Source: Bacteroidota bacterium
Lineage (GTDB): Bacteria > Bacteroidota > Bacteroidia > Chitinophagales > BACL12
DNA length: 53,740 bases
Assembly: GCA_029571985.1 (NCBI GenBank)
Contig: JAKQVC010000130.1
Span: forward strand, 1 to 53,740
Direction: 5' to 3'
Shown here: piece after piece, positions 34,430 to 44,221 of the stretch
Numbering within the stretch: the stretch's first letter is position 1
Layout: the number at the start of each line of letters is the position of its first letter
Notes under the pieces: model-generated
Told to the model about the DNA's origin: nothing
Database searches by the model: none
Seen by the model: only the letters and a program-made list of their open reading frames with translations
Made by a program: the position numbers and the translations under genes

Positions 34430-34703
34430 ATGCAAACGTATTTGTGTTGTAAAATTAGCATTATTCGCTACCGGACATAGTGATGAATGTCACTCTGAAC
34501 TAGATGGAAAATTTATTTGCAGGTTTTTTGACAACAAGCTCCATTATTTGGAGCGTCGTGTATAAACAGCTGTAAATTTTTGAGGTTTTAGCACTAAGTG
34601 TTGAAGAAAAGAATTTTGCTAACATATTTTTATATTCAGATCATGCAGGACAAGCAAAATCAGATGTAATGTAAGTGTCGGGCAAATATTTTGTGTTAAA
34701 TCA

Positions 34704-34735
34704 TTGCTTCAGAGCTGTATTTTGAAATACATTTG
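34704..34735 (+). promoter_or_regulatory. Promoter of the DUF2200 gene
   Basis: TACATTTG (34728-34735) is a perfect TAnnTTTG match, with TTGC (34704-34707) 20 bp upstream, and lies 17 bp before the ATG. The rest of 34436-34703 shows nothing else. Confidence 0.5.
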
Positions 34736-34752
34736 TAGTTCAGCCAAAGCAC

Positions 34753-35103
34753 ATGAGCAACGAACGCGTGTTTAATTATACATTTTCTTCCATCTACAAC
34801 CTCTATCTGACCAAGGTTACCAAAAAAGCCAGAACAGAAGAAGAATTAATTACGGTTATCTGCTGGCTCACCGGTTATTCGCATGCGGGTTTGAACAAAC
34901 AAATAGAGGCCAAGGTCAGTCTGGCTGAGTTTTTTAACCAGGCTCCGGGCTTACATCCAAACACATCCATGATTACCGGACTTATTTGTGGCTACCGCGT
35001 AGAAGACATTGAAGACCCCATGATGCAGAAAATCCGATATATGGATAAGCTGGTGGATGAGTTGGCCAAAGGGAAGAAATTGGAGAAGATTTTGCGTGCG
35101 TAA
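34753..35103 (+). CDS. DUF2200 family protein
   Basis: A 116-residue protein that matches DUF2200 over its whole length: RVFNYTFSSIYNLYLTKVTK, ICWLTGYSHAGLNKQ, SLAEFFNQAPGLHPNTSMIT, GLICGYRVEDIEDPMMQKIR, YMDKLVDELAKGKKLEKILR. The family is small, cytoplasmic and of unknown function, and length here is normal. Single-gene transcript behind a good promoter; a 6-bp hairpin follows the stop. Confidence 0.88.
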   Translation: MSNERVFNYTFSSIYNLYLTKVTKKARTEEELITVICWLTGYSHAGLNKQIEAKVSLAEFFNQAPGLHPNTSMITGLICGYRVEDIEDPMMQKIRYMDKLVDELAKGKKLEKILRA

Positions 35104-35485
35104 ACGGGCATTCGATTGACAAATTGAGAATAGGCTATACTTACACATTTTCAATAGGCATCGCTTTTTGACAGGATGCCTTGTCAGATTTTACACTTCA
35201 GCAAATTGTAATCCATTGATTTTTAAGGCATTGGATTTAATTGTGTGGACGCATTCGCTAAAATTGTGACACACCTTAAACCTATCCTTTGACAAAAACA
35301 GCGATTACAAGGTTGTGTGTTCAATTAGAATGCTTAATTTCAGAACATACTTGGTAAATCCTTAATTCTTTCTACCTAAGTTGGCCTTCCCCACGCAAAG
35401 CACCATGTAGAATTTACATGGGATTGCTATTTATTGAACTGTATTTCCGGAAAACACAATTTTTTCACTTTTTTAATTTTCCATT
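35104..35485. other. Noncoding spacer with a weak hairpin
   Basis: GGCATC (35157-35162) pairs with GATGCC (35175-35180), a possible weak terminator of the DUF2200 gene without a true T tract. I see no other feature. Confidence 0.35.
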
Positions 35486-37033
35486 ATGAAAAACAAAATT
35501 GCTTTTATTGTAATGAGTGTGTTTGTGGTATCACTGCATGCTCAACCAACGCTAGCTGATTACTGCACGTATTATGGATCAGCGAAGTATCCGGATTATA
35601 GCGTGGAGAAATGTAATCCCATAATAGATATGGGAGATGTTGATTTGTGTGGTGAATCAGGATATAGTCCGAGCGATTTTACTGATTATTTTGGTCGCAA
35701 CGGAGGATTATATCCCGATTATGATAATTTCCCACCGGCCACTTATGCGGCAGCATTTCCTGATTTAAATAGTGAATTTCCAATTGTTATGGTTGGTGTT
35801 GGACCTTCCATTCCGGAAAGCATCATTGAAAGACTTCAATCGATGATGCCTGCTTGTCAGCTCGATAGTGTTGTGCTTATAAATGCCGGATTACCCGGAA
35901 TGGATTTCTATGATGCGAATATTGGGTTTGTAAAGATTACTACTGATATTCTTCCAATTGACGAATCAGATGATTCTTATTGGGCAATGGTAGATCCGCC
36001 TTATGAAAGTGACTTTGATGATGGTGATATGGATGATGCCGGCAGGCCAAATATTGTAACAAATGCCCATATTCCTTATTGGGATTGTGTTGAGTTTCTG
36101 ATTTATAAAGCCGGATATACTCCTGAGGATGTTGATGTGCTGTGGGCAATGCAGGGTTTAATTGGTAAAAACAGTAATACCGGGTACCAATATTATAATG
36201 ATGATGAAGAAGAATGGCAGAATTTTTTTGTGCAGGATGTTGGAATTGTAGTTGATGGTAGCGGTCATAAGGACTTTGATGTAGATGTTTATAATAGTGA
36301 GTACTTTGAAGATTACATATATGTATTCAATCAAGCCTATCGTGATTTTTTAGATGGTAGTCGAGCTGATGGTGAAATGTCCGAACTAAAAGCTGTTTAT
36401 TTATCAGATGTGCCTTATTCAGGTTACGCCATAGATAATGGGAAGCATGAATTATTGCCACCATATGATTATTGGAATGGTTGGGGTGTTAAGCAAGTTG
36501 TTGAAGATTATATTAATGGCGATTTTTGGTCAGACACCGGTGATCCATACATTACCTGGGGGCCATATTTTTGGAGACGTTCATATAAAGAATCTTATTT
36601 CGATGGATATCAAACAGATTTTAGTTATGTATGTGAAGACTTTTTTGAAGATGAAGGGTTTCATTTAAGTAATTCCGGAAAAAACAAGACAGCTGCTTTT
36701 GCTAAGTATTATTTCAGACAGACGAATTGGTATTATCCTGACGATTGCCCGGCTTTGGTTATAGACTGTCCTGAACGACTTGGCCAGAGTGCATCCAACC
36801 TGAATGTCCTCTGCACCCAATCCGGAGATGCCCTTGAAATTTTTGTATTAAATGGCTCATCTACTGATACTTATCAGTTTGCCCTGTATAATCTGATGGG
36901 TCAACAGGTGTTTGAACAGCATGGTGGCACAGAAGCAGTTGTTTCTGGCTTACCTGCAGGCCAGTATTTTTATGCGGTTACGAATAATTATCATGCACAA
37001 CTGGCAACGGGCGCAGCCGTGTATGTAAAATAG
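35486..37033 (+). CDS. Secreted T9SS cargo, possibly SGNH-hydrolase-like
   Basis: A 515-residue protein with a signal peptide (MKNKIAFIVMSVFVVSLHAQ). The passenger (about 25-440) is acidic and aromatic-rich. VWFPIVMVGVGPSIPES-like and VVLINAGLPGMDFYD strands occur early, and DEGFHLSNSGKNKTAAFAKY near residue 395 resembles the DxxH block of SGNH/GDSL esterases, although no clear GDS motif is seen. The last 75 residues (LNVLCTQSGDALEIFVLNGS, FALYNLMGQQVFEQHGG, GLPAGQYFYAVTNN) form a T9SS type A sorting domain. Exported through the outer membrane. It stands alone and is followed by a strong terminator. Confidence 0.7.
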   Translation: MKNKIAFIVMSVFVVSLHAQPTLADYCTYYGSAKYPDYSVEKCNPIIDMGDVDLCGESGYSPSDFTDYFGRNGGLYPDYDNFPPATYAAAFPDLNSEFPIVMVGVGPSIPESIIERLQSMMPACQLDSVVLINAGLPGMDFYDANIGFVKITTDILPIDESDDSYWAMVDPPYESDFDDGDMDDAGRPNIVTNAHIPYWDCVEFLIYKAGYTPEDVDVLWAMQGLIGKNSNTGYQYYNDDEEEWQNFFVQDVGIVVDGSGHKDFDVDVYNSEYFEDYIYVFNQAYRDFLDGSRADGEMSELKAVYLSDVPYSGYAIDNGKHELLPPYDYWNGWGVKQVVEDYINGDFWSDTGDPYITWGPYFWRRSYKESYFDGYQTDFSYVCEDFFEDEGFHLSNSGKNKTAAFAKYYFRQTNWYYPDDCPALVIDCPERLGQSASNLNVLCTQSGDALEIFVLNGSSTDTYQFALYNLMGQQVFEQHGGTEAVVSGLPAGQYFYAVTNNYHAQLATGAAVYVK

Positions 37034-37071
37034 CGCTTGTTTAATAGGCCAACTTATTTAGTAGTTGATAT

Positions 37072-37107
37072 AAGGAGGGGATTACATTTGGTAGTCCCTT
37101 CTTTTTT
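37072..37107 (+). terminator. Intrinsic terminator after T9SS cargo gene
   Basis: A 14-bp stem with G-U pairs (AAGGAGGGGATTAC with GTAGTCCCTTCTT), 5-base loop, then CTTTTTT. It also lies 14 bp beyond the stop of the convergent gene at 37121. Confidence 0.75.
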
Positions 37108-37120
37108 ATGACACTTTGCT

Positions 37121-38560
37121 TTATTTCGGCATGACCTGCTCTATCATCCCCATCAACCAATTCTTATTCGCAATTAACTCATGTGCCTGAACGGTAGTGT
37201 GGAGTTGATCAAATTGCTTTTGCCATTTTTGTGCGTCAACGGCTCCTTTGTCCAGACGTAATTTGTATAGTTTCAACGTAAACCAAAACAGGTTTTTATA
37301 TAACATCTGCTGACTCCGGCTTAACACTCTATCGCGCAGCAAATAAATTTTTACTGTGTCGCGCAGAGATATTAATGCTTCGTACTCATTGTGCTCATAG
37401 TAAATTTTAAGCAGCATGGTTTTGGCATCCAGATAATAATTCGGATCGGAAAAATGGACTTTGTTTAATAAACGCATCGTGCGACTATAATCATGCTGTT
37501 CATAATACAACACGGCTAAATTGTACTGATAAGCATTTTCACGTTCGTCGGGCGATAATTGTGTATGATATTGTTCGATAAAGGTTTCTGTCCACGAAAA
37601 TTCGCGCATGCGCACACCGGCGGTTACAATGTTTTTAAATGTCCACTGTGAAATAAATTGCCCTTCATGCAAAATATGTAAAGGCAACACGAATTGCGCA
37701 ATTTCGAGCCACACCGATAAATATTCGTTGCGACCCTGGTTAATACGGCGCACACAATAATTCTGCACGTATGCAATAATATCTCTGGCCTCCTGCTCCG
37801 GAAATTCCCGGATATGCAACAACAATTTTTCCTTAAACCCTATGAACCAGGTATCATCATCCTGATTTAACAACCACTGCAAAATTGGATAATAAATACT
37901 GATGGTTGGATAGTGCGCATACGCACCTATGCGTGAACGCAGATACTGGTCGAATGCTTCAAATTGCACCGTATCATAAGCAAGCGATAATATATTTGAA
38001 CGGCTCACTAATTCGCACCAGATGCGCAGTTGATTACTCAGGAAATATAATTCTAACGCTTGTTGACCTTGTATTAAATACCGATTATCTCCTTTACGTG
38101 AACGCAGAAAAAAATGCTGATCCGCTAATTGATTAAACCGGTATTGCGCAAAGGCATCGGTTAATCCGGCCTGTTCGGTTTTCCGGATTACCTTATCTGC
38201 CTGATTTAACATCGACGAAGAAATCAGTTGTTCAATCAACAACACATCTTTCCATTCGCGTTGTTGTGCAAATTGTTGCCATGCTAAAAAATCTTCCATC
38301 AACTGGTATAAATCGCTTACCAGATTGTTGAGTTGTAGCTCATCAAATGATTGTCCCGCTTCTGTATACACAAATTGATAGGCGGCGTTTTTATCCCAAT
38401 CATAATCAACCCATTCAGCATACAAGGATTCTATATAGCCAATCAGGCGAATGAGCTTTTCCCGTCGGTTGTGAAAAGGACTCCGCACAAAATCGCCAAA
38501 CCTTTCCCGGTCTTTCGGCTCCAGGGCCTGATAAATTTGCATCAGTTTGGGTTGTGCCAT
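37121..38560 (-). CDS. Helical-repeat protein of unknown function
   Basis: A 479-residue cytoplasmic protein, nearly all helix, with no signal peptide. The N terminus (MAQPKLMQIYQALEPKDRER, FVRSPFHNRREKLIRLIGYI) matches a family I have seen widely in Saprospiria and Chitinophagales, marked by FxxxxRSPxxNxxxxL. The rest contains TPR-like pairs such as NAYQYNLAVLYYEQHDYSRT and MLLKIYYEHNEYEALI. It probably acts as a scaffold or regulator; nothing more can be said. Its 3' end faces the terminator of the neighbouring T9SS gene. Confidence 0.7.
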   Translation of the reverse strand: MAQPKLMQIYQALEPKDRERFGDFVRSPFHNRREKLIRLIGYIESLYAEWVDYDWDKNAAYQFVYTEAGQSFDELQLNNLVSDLYQLMEDFLAWQQFAQQREWKDVLLIEQLISSSMLNQADKVIRKTEQAGLTDAFAQYRFNQLADQHFFLRSRKGDNRYLIQGQQALELYFLSNQLRIWCELVSRSNILSLAYDTVQFEAFDQYLRSRIGAYAHYPTISIYYPILQWLLNQDDDTWFIGFKEKLLLHIREFPEQEARDIIAYVQNYCVRRINQGRNEYLSVWLEIAQFVLPLHILHEGQFISQWTFKNIVTAGVRMREFSWTETFIEQYHTQLSPDERENAYQYNLAVLYYEQHDYSRTMRLLNKVHFSDPNYYLDAKTMLLKIYYEHNEYEALISLRDTVKIYLLRDRVLSRSQQMLYKNLFWFTLKLYKLRLDKGAVDAQKWQKQFDQLHTTVQAHELIANKNWLMGMIEQVMPK

Positions 38561-38727
38561 GTCTATAAAGTGACTTACAATTATAATCTAAACTATTGAT
38601 AATCAGTCAAATAGTATACAATACTACCTATATTTCGATTATAAATATAGTGAAAAAGTAGTTGTCGGATGGTTCGGGTTACTGCATTTTTGCATCAGTT
38701 ACATCCAAAAAGCTTAAATTTATAGTT

Positions 38728-40926
38728 ATGAAAAACATCCTCACTGGTATTTGCATCCTTTGTGCAGTCGGCCTTTCAGCCCAGACACCCTGGAGTTATG
38801 TGCAGCAGGGAACGCCCGATTGGCCGGGTGCCGCAACAAAAGACCTGGTTGTTTCAGGCGATGATATCTATGCCTACGGCGATATTGGTTTAATCGATAT
38901 AGAACAAGGCGCCCGCATCCTCACCCACCTGTTGCCTGATGGTACGGTGGATTGGACATTTCAATACGACAAGGCAGATGTGCTGGAAATAGCCCAACGC
39001 ATTACTGTGCATCCCGATTATGGATTACTTACATCCAGCATTTTAGTGCCGGGTTATCGTCCGTATTTTGCCTGTGTAGGCTGGGATGGTACAGAAATCT
39101 GGAACTCGGCCTCCTGGAGTGATGCCTTACCTGAAAATTCCGCATCTCAAACGTATGCGTTTGCATTAGCCTCCGGTGATGTTTCATGTGTGGTAGCAGA
39201 TGATGATGCCCGCACCGTCACCCGGTATTTGGTTGATGGAGCAACAGGCGATTTAATGTCTACTTCAGTAGAGGTACTAGATGATATATTGTGGGCATAT
39301 GATCCGGCTGATATTATTTCCGGAACATCAATTGATTTTACACATAATGGCGATGGTGAATGTTTTATGATTACCTCATTCAACATTGCTGGTACTGATA
39401 CAACAGATTTTATTTTCAGGTTCGGAGAAGATTTTGATTATGCCTACTATTTTGGGCTTGCTAATATGTATCCTAACCTTAGCCCGAATAGTATCATCAT
39501 TAATCAGGCGGGTCACTTTATCATAACGGGAACAATTACGGAAGGCGCATTTTTTGAAACCTATTCTCCAGTGGTGATTAAGATTAATGCTATATGGTTT
39601 TATGATACAACCGTTGAGTTTGTTCATCCACTTACACATGCAACAGCCGGTTCCATAACACAAACTCCGGATGGTAATTATAAATGGATATGGTATAATT
39701 TTTCCGGCGGATTTTATGATCCTGCAGTGGGTGATTACATGACTGTAAACACCATGGATAATTCATTTACCATTACGGATGAGCAGATTATACAATACGC
39801 ACCATATGATGTCATTGAATGTATTGTATCCGCACCGTCAGCTCCGGCGGTGGATGATGCCTATATTATGGGCGGTATGTCTTGGGACATTGGAGTGCCG
39901 GCGTATGCAACTGTGATTAGTTCAGGTGCTGCAGATGCGCTTCCGGAATGTATATTTAATTGTGTATGGCCGGGCGATGCCGATAATTCGGGTTTGGTGG
40001 ATATGGATGATTTATTATCTATCGGCTTAGGTTATGGCACAAGCGGACCGGCACGCGATGCTGTAGATATTTTTTGGGAAGCACATCAGGCCGATGCTTG
40101 GGCAACTGCATTACCTGCCGGCATAAATCATAAATACACCGATTGCAATGGCGACGGTATGATAGATGCGACTGATGAAGAAGCGGTTGATGCAAATTAT
40201 TCGTTCGAACATCCACTCTATAATTTACGCACAACAGAAGGCGAGGTGCCATTATATTATAGTATGGATGCACCAATTTCCATTGGCGAAAATAGTGTGC
40301 CTATTTATTTAGGTGATGCTGCTAATATGGTGGATGCTATTTATGGTATCCGGTTTACGGCAACAGCAAGTGGTGAAGTGATTGAACCGGCATCTGTGTA
40401 TGTCACATTTGAAGATTCATGGTTTGGCGATGCAGGTGATATGCTGCAATTATCAAAATCAAAAACAGCTGCTGCAGATGCGGGGTTAGTAAAAACAGAT
40501 CATACAAATTCAGATGGTTACGGACAAATTGGTACACTGCATTTTGTTGTTATCGATAATATCGCTGGAAAAGTGACTGCTGATGAAATTACACTCGGAT
40601 TTGAATCTGCGCGCGCGATTGATGTAACCGGTACCGAATTATCGCTTGAAGCAATAGAATCAGTTGTGGATATTACCTTAAATGCGGATGCACAGTCATC
40701 CCCACAATTCGTGATTTACCCGAATCCGGTTTCTGAACAGGTGCTATTTGTAACCACACCTTTACAGGCAGCCACTGTTACATTAGTAGATATTACAGGC
40801 AAAACCGTTTTGGAAGCACAGGTATCCGGACAGCGCATTAACCTCCCCGAACTGCCGGCTGGTCAATATATTTTACGCATCGTGCAGGATGGATTATCCC
40901 ATAACCAATCTATCTGCCTGCAATAA
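38728..40926 (+). CDS. T9SS cargo with dockerin-like calcium loops (paralogue 1)
   Basis: The ATG at 38728 gives a signal peptide (MKNILTGICILCAVGLSAQ); the frame opens upstream at 38662. 732 residues. Residues about 20-400 form a repeat-containing beta region (probable propeller, with PDGTVDW and GDIGLIDI-type strands). Residues about 405-500 hold two dockerin-like loops (PGDADNSGLVDMDDL and TDCNGDGMIDATDEEAVDAN). A cohesin-like beta domain follows (IGENSVPIYLGDAA, QIGTLHFVVIDNIAGKVTAD). The last 70 residues (FVIYPNPVSEQVLF, LPAGQYILRIVQDG) are a T9SS sorting domain. The same architecture recurs in the next gene. An intrinsic terminator follows. Confidence 0.85.
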   Translation: MKNILTGICILCAVGLSAQTPWSYVQQGTPDWPGAATKDLVVSGDDIYAYGDIGLIDIEQGARILTHLLPDGTVDWTFQYDKADVLEIAQRITVHPDYGLLTSSILVPGYRPYFACVGWDGTEIWNSASWSDALPENSASQTYAFALASGDVSCVVADDDARTVTRYLVDGATGDLMSTSVEVLDDILWAYDPADIISGTSIDFTHNGDGECFMITSFNIAGTDTTDFIFRFGEDFDYAYYFGLANMYPNLSPNSIIINQAGHFIITGTITEGAFFETYSPVVIKINAIWFYDTTVEFVHPLTHATAGSITQTPDGNYKWIWYNFSGGFYDPAVGDYMTVNTMDNSFTITDEQIIQYAPYDVIECIVSAPSAPAVDDAYIMGGMSWDIGVPAYATVISSGAADALPECIFNCVWPGDADNSGLVDMDDLLSIGLGYGTSGPARDAVDIFWEAHQADAWATALPAGINHKYTDCNGDGMIDATDEEAVDANYSFEHPLYNLRTTEGEVPLYYSMDAPISIGENSVPIYLGDAANMVDAIYGIRFTATASGEVIEPASVYVTFEDSWFGDAGDMLQLSKSKTAAADAGLVKTDHTNSDGYGQIGTLHFVVIDNIAGKVTADEITLGFESARAIDVTGTELSLEAIESVVDITLNADAQSSPQFVIYPNPVSEQVLFVTTPLQAATVTLVDITGKTVLEAQVSGQRINLPELPAGQYILRIVQDGLSHNQSICLQ

Positions 40927-40957
40927 AAACCTGTTGCGTTTTGGAGACAATGCAGGT

Positions 40958-40987
40958 GCCCGTATCTTTTTAGATACGGGCTTTTTT
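40958..40987 (+). terminator. Intrinsic terminator
   Basis: GCCCGTATC/GATACGGGC, 9-bp perfect stem, 6-base loop TTTTTA, then TTTTTT. It separates the two paralogues into different transcripts. Confidence 0.9.
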
Positions 40988-41157
40988 ATGTCGGCACTAA
41001 AAAAAACACCGTAAAATGTTGAAAATCAACGTTTTATCAAATTGCCCTTGGTAGACACCCTGGCTATAATGCCATTTTTTTGTTCTTTTTTTATGGCTTA
41101 AGGGTATAGATATTTGTATCTGTAAAATTGTCTCCAAAACTTCGTAAATTGCCGATT

Positions 41158-43341
41158 ATGCAACTTAAGTCTACTCTCTTAACCGGTCTGCTTGCCATAA
41201 GCACTGCCGTAACTGTTCAGGCTCAATCATGGGGCTACACCAATCTTGGCTACTTCTGTATGGATATTGCCCTCGCTGACGATGGCTCTACCTGGGTAGT
41301 TGGCTATGGTGGTGACGATCCGGATTGGATGGATGTTTCCCCAAATTATGTAGCTAAAATAGATGCCGACGGCAATAAGTTGTTTGGCTTAACACCGGAT
41401 GTAGGTATGCCTTATGCCTACGGATATTCAGTTATGCCTGGAACAGATGGTGGTGCAACTGTATATGGTACCAGTGATATGGGCCTTCCTTTTACCTATA
41501 AACTGGATGCCGACGGCACAGTAGAATGGGTAAGTGATGAATATGGTAGTGAAGGATATTTTTATGGTGGATCTGCCGTATGTCTGAACGATGGCAGAAT
41601 CATCATAGCCGGACTTACAAATTTCGAACATACTTTATATGAAGTTGCCGCTGATGGCGCTTTATTAAATACATATACCATTGCGCCTGATACCGGATTG
41701 GCTTGGGGATGGTCTTATTTTGAATATAAAGAATGTGGTTTGCTGGCTACTGCCGATGGTGGATTTGCCTATGCAACCGGAAATGCCGGAAATAAAATTG
41801 TGTATAAATACGATAGCGATATTGATATAGAATGGTCAGGCTATTACCCATGGGATAATGCCTGGGAATATGGTTTTGAAAATGGAATCAAGCCGCTTTC
41901 AACAGGAGGTTATTTATTGGCCGGTTCAGGAGCAGATGCACTTGGAAATTATAACGGTACACTGCGTCGCATTGATGCCGACGGTAACCTCTTATGGGTG
42001 AATAACTATTTCCATGGTGCCTATGGTGAAGAAGGTGCATGGGCAACTGAATTAGGTGATGGTAATTATGTTATATGGACACAAAACTCCGGCGATCAAA
42101 GTACGCATGGTTGGATTGTTGATCCGGCAACAGGTGTTGAAACCGGTGAATTATTTATCCCGGTGATGAGCGCCGAAGGTTATTATGCAGGAACAGGTAT
42201 TGAAGTGCACGACGTAGAAGCATCTGCTGACGGTGGTTATACGATTGCCGGTCGTATGTATCTGGAAAATGTTGACCAGCGCGTTGTTGTTTTAAAATCA
42301 AATGCCGACGGTACTTTCCCTGATTGTATTTTCGATTGCGTATGGCCGGGTGATGCCAATAACGATGGTTATGCTACCGGCGATGATTTATTCGAAATCG
42401 GTATCAATTATGGCGCAACAGGTAACACACGTGATGATATGTCGATCGACTGGTCGCCAAAATTATCCGGCATGTGGTATGAAGAAGATACTTTATACTG
42501 GTATGTATGGAATGATTTGAAATTTACAGACTGTAACGGTAGTGGTGAAATTAATGATGATGATACTACCGCTGTTGTAAATAACCTTGGTTTAGATCAT
42601 CCATTGCATCCTGCACGTATGGGTGTTGGTGATGCACCATTATATTTTGCACCTGCATCAGATTATTTATCTATTGGATTAAATGAAATTCCAATTATGT
42701 TGGGAGATGAATTTACATCTGTAGATGAAATTTATGGATTAACATTTACCATTAATGTGGATGGAGAAAATATTGATGCCTCTAAATTGAAAGTGGTTTG
42801 GGATGATTCATGGATAGGTTCAGCCGGTGAAACACTTGCCTTTAATAAAACTTTTGGCGATACAAAACAGGTAGTAGGTGGTATCGTTCGTAAAACACGC
42901 ACGAATACTTCCGGTAGCGGACAGATTGGTACTTTACAAATCGTAGTTGTAGATAACATCAGTGGTAAAACAGAAGCATCAGAAGTAGAATTAAGCTTCA
43001 GCTATTCAAAAGCGGTATTACTGAACCGCGATGAATTAGCGCTTGCTGCTGAATCTAAAACAATGACTGCTGAAGAAGGTAGCACGGTTGAAAATACTAC
43101 GGAAGCACCTGTAATGGTGTATCCTAATCCTGTTGGTGATGTAATGTATTTCACATTCAATAACCAACAATTACCACAATCAATTACTATGGTAGATGTT
43201 ACGGGTCGCGTTGTTGCTGAATTATTAAATATCCAGGATTTAACCCAGGGTATGGATGTAAGCAACTTGCCTGCAGGCAACTATCTCGTACAATATAATT
43301 TCGGAACCTATATGCATACGGAAAAGGTAACTAAGCAATAA
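41158..43341 (+). CDS. T9SS cargo with dockerin-like calcium loops (paralogue 2)
   Basis: The ATG at 41158 starts the signal peptide (MQLKSTLLTGLLAISTAVTV then QAQ); an upstream in-frame start at 41128 is less likely. 727 residues. Residues 22-390 form repeated Gly/Asp-rich beta strands (LDADGTVEWVSDEYG, IDADGNLLWVNNY), probably a propeller. Residues about 393-480 have PGDANNDGYATGDDL and TDCNGSGEINDDDTTAVVNN dockerin-like loops. A cohesin-like domain (LNEIPIMLGDEFTSVDEIYG, GQIGTLQIVVVDNISGKTEA) and the sorting domain (MVYPNPVGDVMYFTF, LPAGNYLVQYNFG) follow. The order matches paralogue 1 throughout. A terminator follows. Confidence 0.88.
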   Translation: MQLKSTLLTGLLAISTAVTVQAQSWGYTNLGYFCMDIALADDGSTWVVGYGGDDPDWMDVSPNYVAKIDADGNKLFGLTPDVGMPYAYGYSVMPGTDGGATVYGTSDMGLPFTYKLDADGTVEWVSDEYGSEGYFYGGSAVCLNDGRIIIAGLTNFEHTLYEVAADGALLNTYTIAPDTGLAWGWSYFEYKECGLLATADGGFAYATGNAGNKIVYKYDSDIDIEWSGYYPWDNAWEYGFENGIKPLSTGGYLLAGSGADALGNYNGTLRRIDADGNLLWVNNYFHGAYGEEGAWATELGDGNYVIWTQNSGDQSTHGWIVDPATGVETGELFIPVMSAEGYYAGTGIEVHDVEASADGGYTIAGRMYLENVDQRVVVLKSNADGTFPDCIFDCVWPGDANNDGYATGDDLFEIGINYGATGNTRDDMSIDWSPKLSGMWYEEDTLYWYVWNDLKFTDCNGSGEINDDDTTAVVNNLGLDHPLHPARMGVGDAPLYFAPASDYLSIGLNEIPIMLGDEFTSVDEIYGLTFTINVDGENIDASKLKVVWDDSWIGSAGETLAFNKTFGDTKQVVGGIVRKTRTNTSGSGQIGTLQIVVVDNISGKTEASEVELSFSYSKAVLLNRDELALAAESKTMTAEEGSTVENTTEAPVMVYPNPVGDVMYFTFNNQQLPQSITMVDVTGRVVAELLNIQDLTQGMDVSNLPAGNYLVQYNFGTYMHTEKVTKQ

Positions 43342-43368
43342 TTCGCATAAGCAACGGTTCTTTTAAAG

Positions 43369-43399
43369 CCCCGCACTAACTCCTCTGTGCGGGGTTTTT
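43369..43399 (+). terminator. Intrinsic terminator
   Basis: CCCCGCAC/GTGCGGGG 8-bp stem with a 10-base loop, then TTTTT, 27 bp after the stop of paralogue 2. Confidence 0.9.
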
Positions 43400-43671
43400 C
43401 TTTGTACAGAGCTTTGCACATATCGCCATACTACCAGGCAATAACACCCAAGTAGCGCTACAAGCTGAACTAAAACACCACTAAAGCGCAGGATATCCCG
43501 GTATTTTAAAAAAAACTACGCGACCCTTCCGATACTTGTACCGAAGAATGGGGGTATAAATTACACCTAATTGCCTGAAAATCAGCAAATTGCGTGTTTT
43601 CAACCTTGAAATCCCATCAAATAAATGCAAATTTTTGTCTTGGGAGGATGTATGGATACCATGCATTTTTG

Positions 43672-43776
43672 TATCGGTAAGCAACTGGTTTACCCTAAGT
43701 GAAATACCTTCTTCTACTTAGTTCTCATATTTAGAGTCGCTTAAACCGCATCAGCTCCTCGATGCGGTTTTTTTTT
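43672..43776 (+). ncRNA. Candidate small RNA with three stem-loops
   Basis: In a gene-free stretch, GGTAA/TTACC (43676-43680, 43690-43694) and CTAAGT/ACTTAG (43695-43700, 43716-43721) lead straight into an intrinsic terminator at 43744-43776. The second loop is pyrimidine-rich (CCTTCTTCT). Upstream, ATTTTTG with a distant TTTG makes only a weak promoter. The ~105-nt size and architecture suit a trans-acting regulator; no known RNA family was recognised. Confidence 0.35.
43743..43776 (+). terminator. Intrinsic terminator without an upstream gene
   Basis: AACCGCATC/GATGCGGTT stem, 8-base loop, then T9. It lies 370 bp past the terminator of the preceding gene, so it should serve a separate transcript. 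Confidence 0.85.
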
Positions 43777-43808
43777 AATACTATATGAAAAGAAAGAATG
43801 GGCTCCGA

Positions 43809-43840
43809 AAAAAGGCTGTCTTGTAAGGACAGCCTTTTTT
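43809..43840 (+). terminator. Second orphan intrinsic terminator
   Basis: AAAGGCTGTC/GACAGCCTTT 10-bp stem, 7-base loop, then TTT. Confidence 0.75.
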
Positions 43841-43879
43841 ATTGAGTTTATTATAAGGAATGATCTAATTAAAATTCTT

Positions 43880-44085
43880 CCAGTCTCCCCGTCTTCCCGC
43901 CTGCGCGCCCCACGGCGTGGCCTCGAATAAATTTGATTAAATCGAAAACGCCTTTTAAAAAAACAGATGCATTAAATCTGCGCACATCTGCGTAATCTGC
44001 GGGAAAAAAATTGGGCGATATGCAAGTGCTTGCGTTGAACCTCACCCCCTGGCCCCTTCTCCATGAATGGAAGAGGGGGAATTAC
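43880..44085. repeat. Dispersed intergenic repeat phrases
   Basis: CTTCCAGTCTCCCCGTCTTC and CGGCGTGGCCTCGAA are inverse copies of phrases at 32150-32210. CTGCGCACATCTGCGTAATC (near 43978) and CCTCACCCCCTGGCCCCTTC (near 44040) are phrases commonly seen in Bacteroidota spacers. The remainder to 44221 shows no gene. Confidence 0.5.
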
Positions 44086-44221
44086 TCTTCAATAAAAAAA
44101 CCTTACCGCAACTTACCGACTTCCCGCCTTACCTGTTCAAAAAAATACAACATTCATACAGCGTACGAGAGATAGAGGCGCAGAGTATTGTATGCATTTG
44201 TATCAGGCCTCGAATTTTAAA

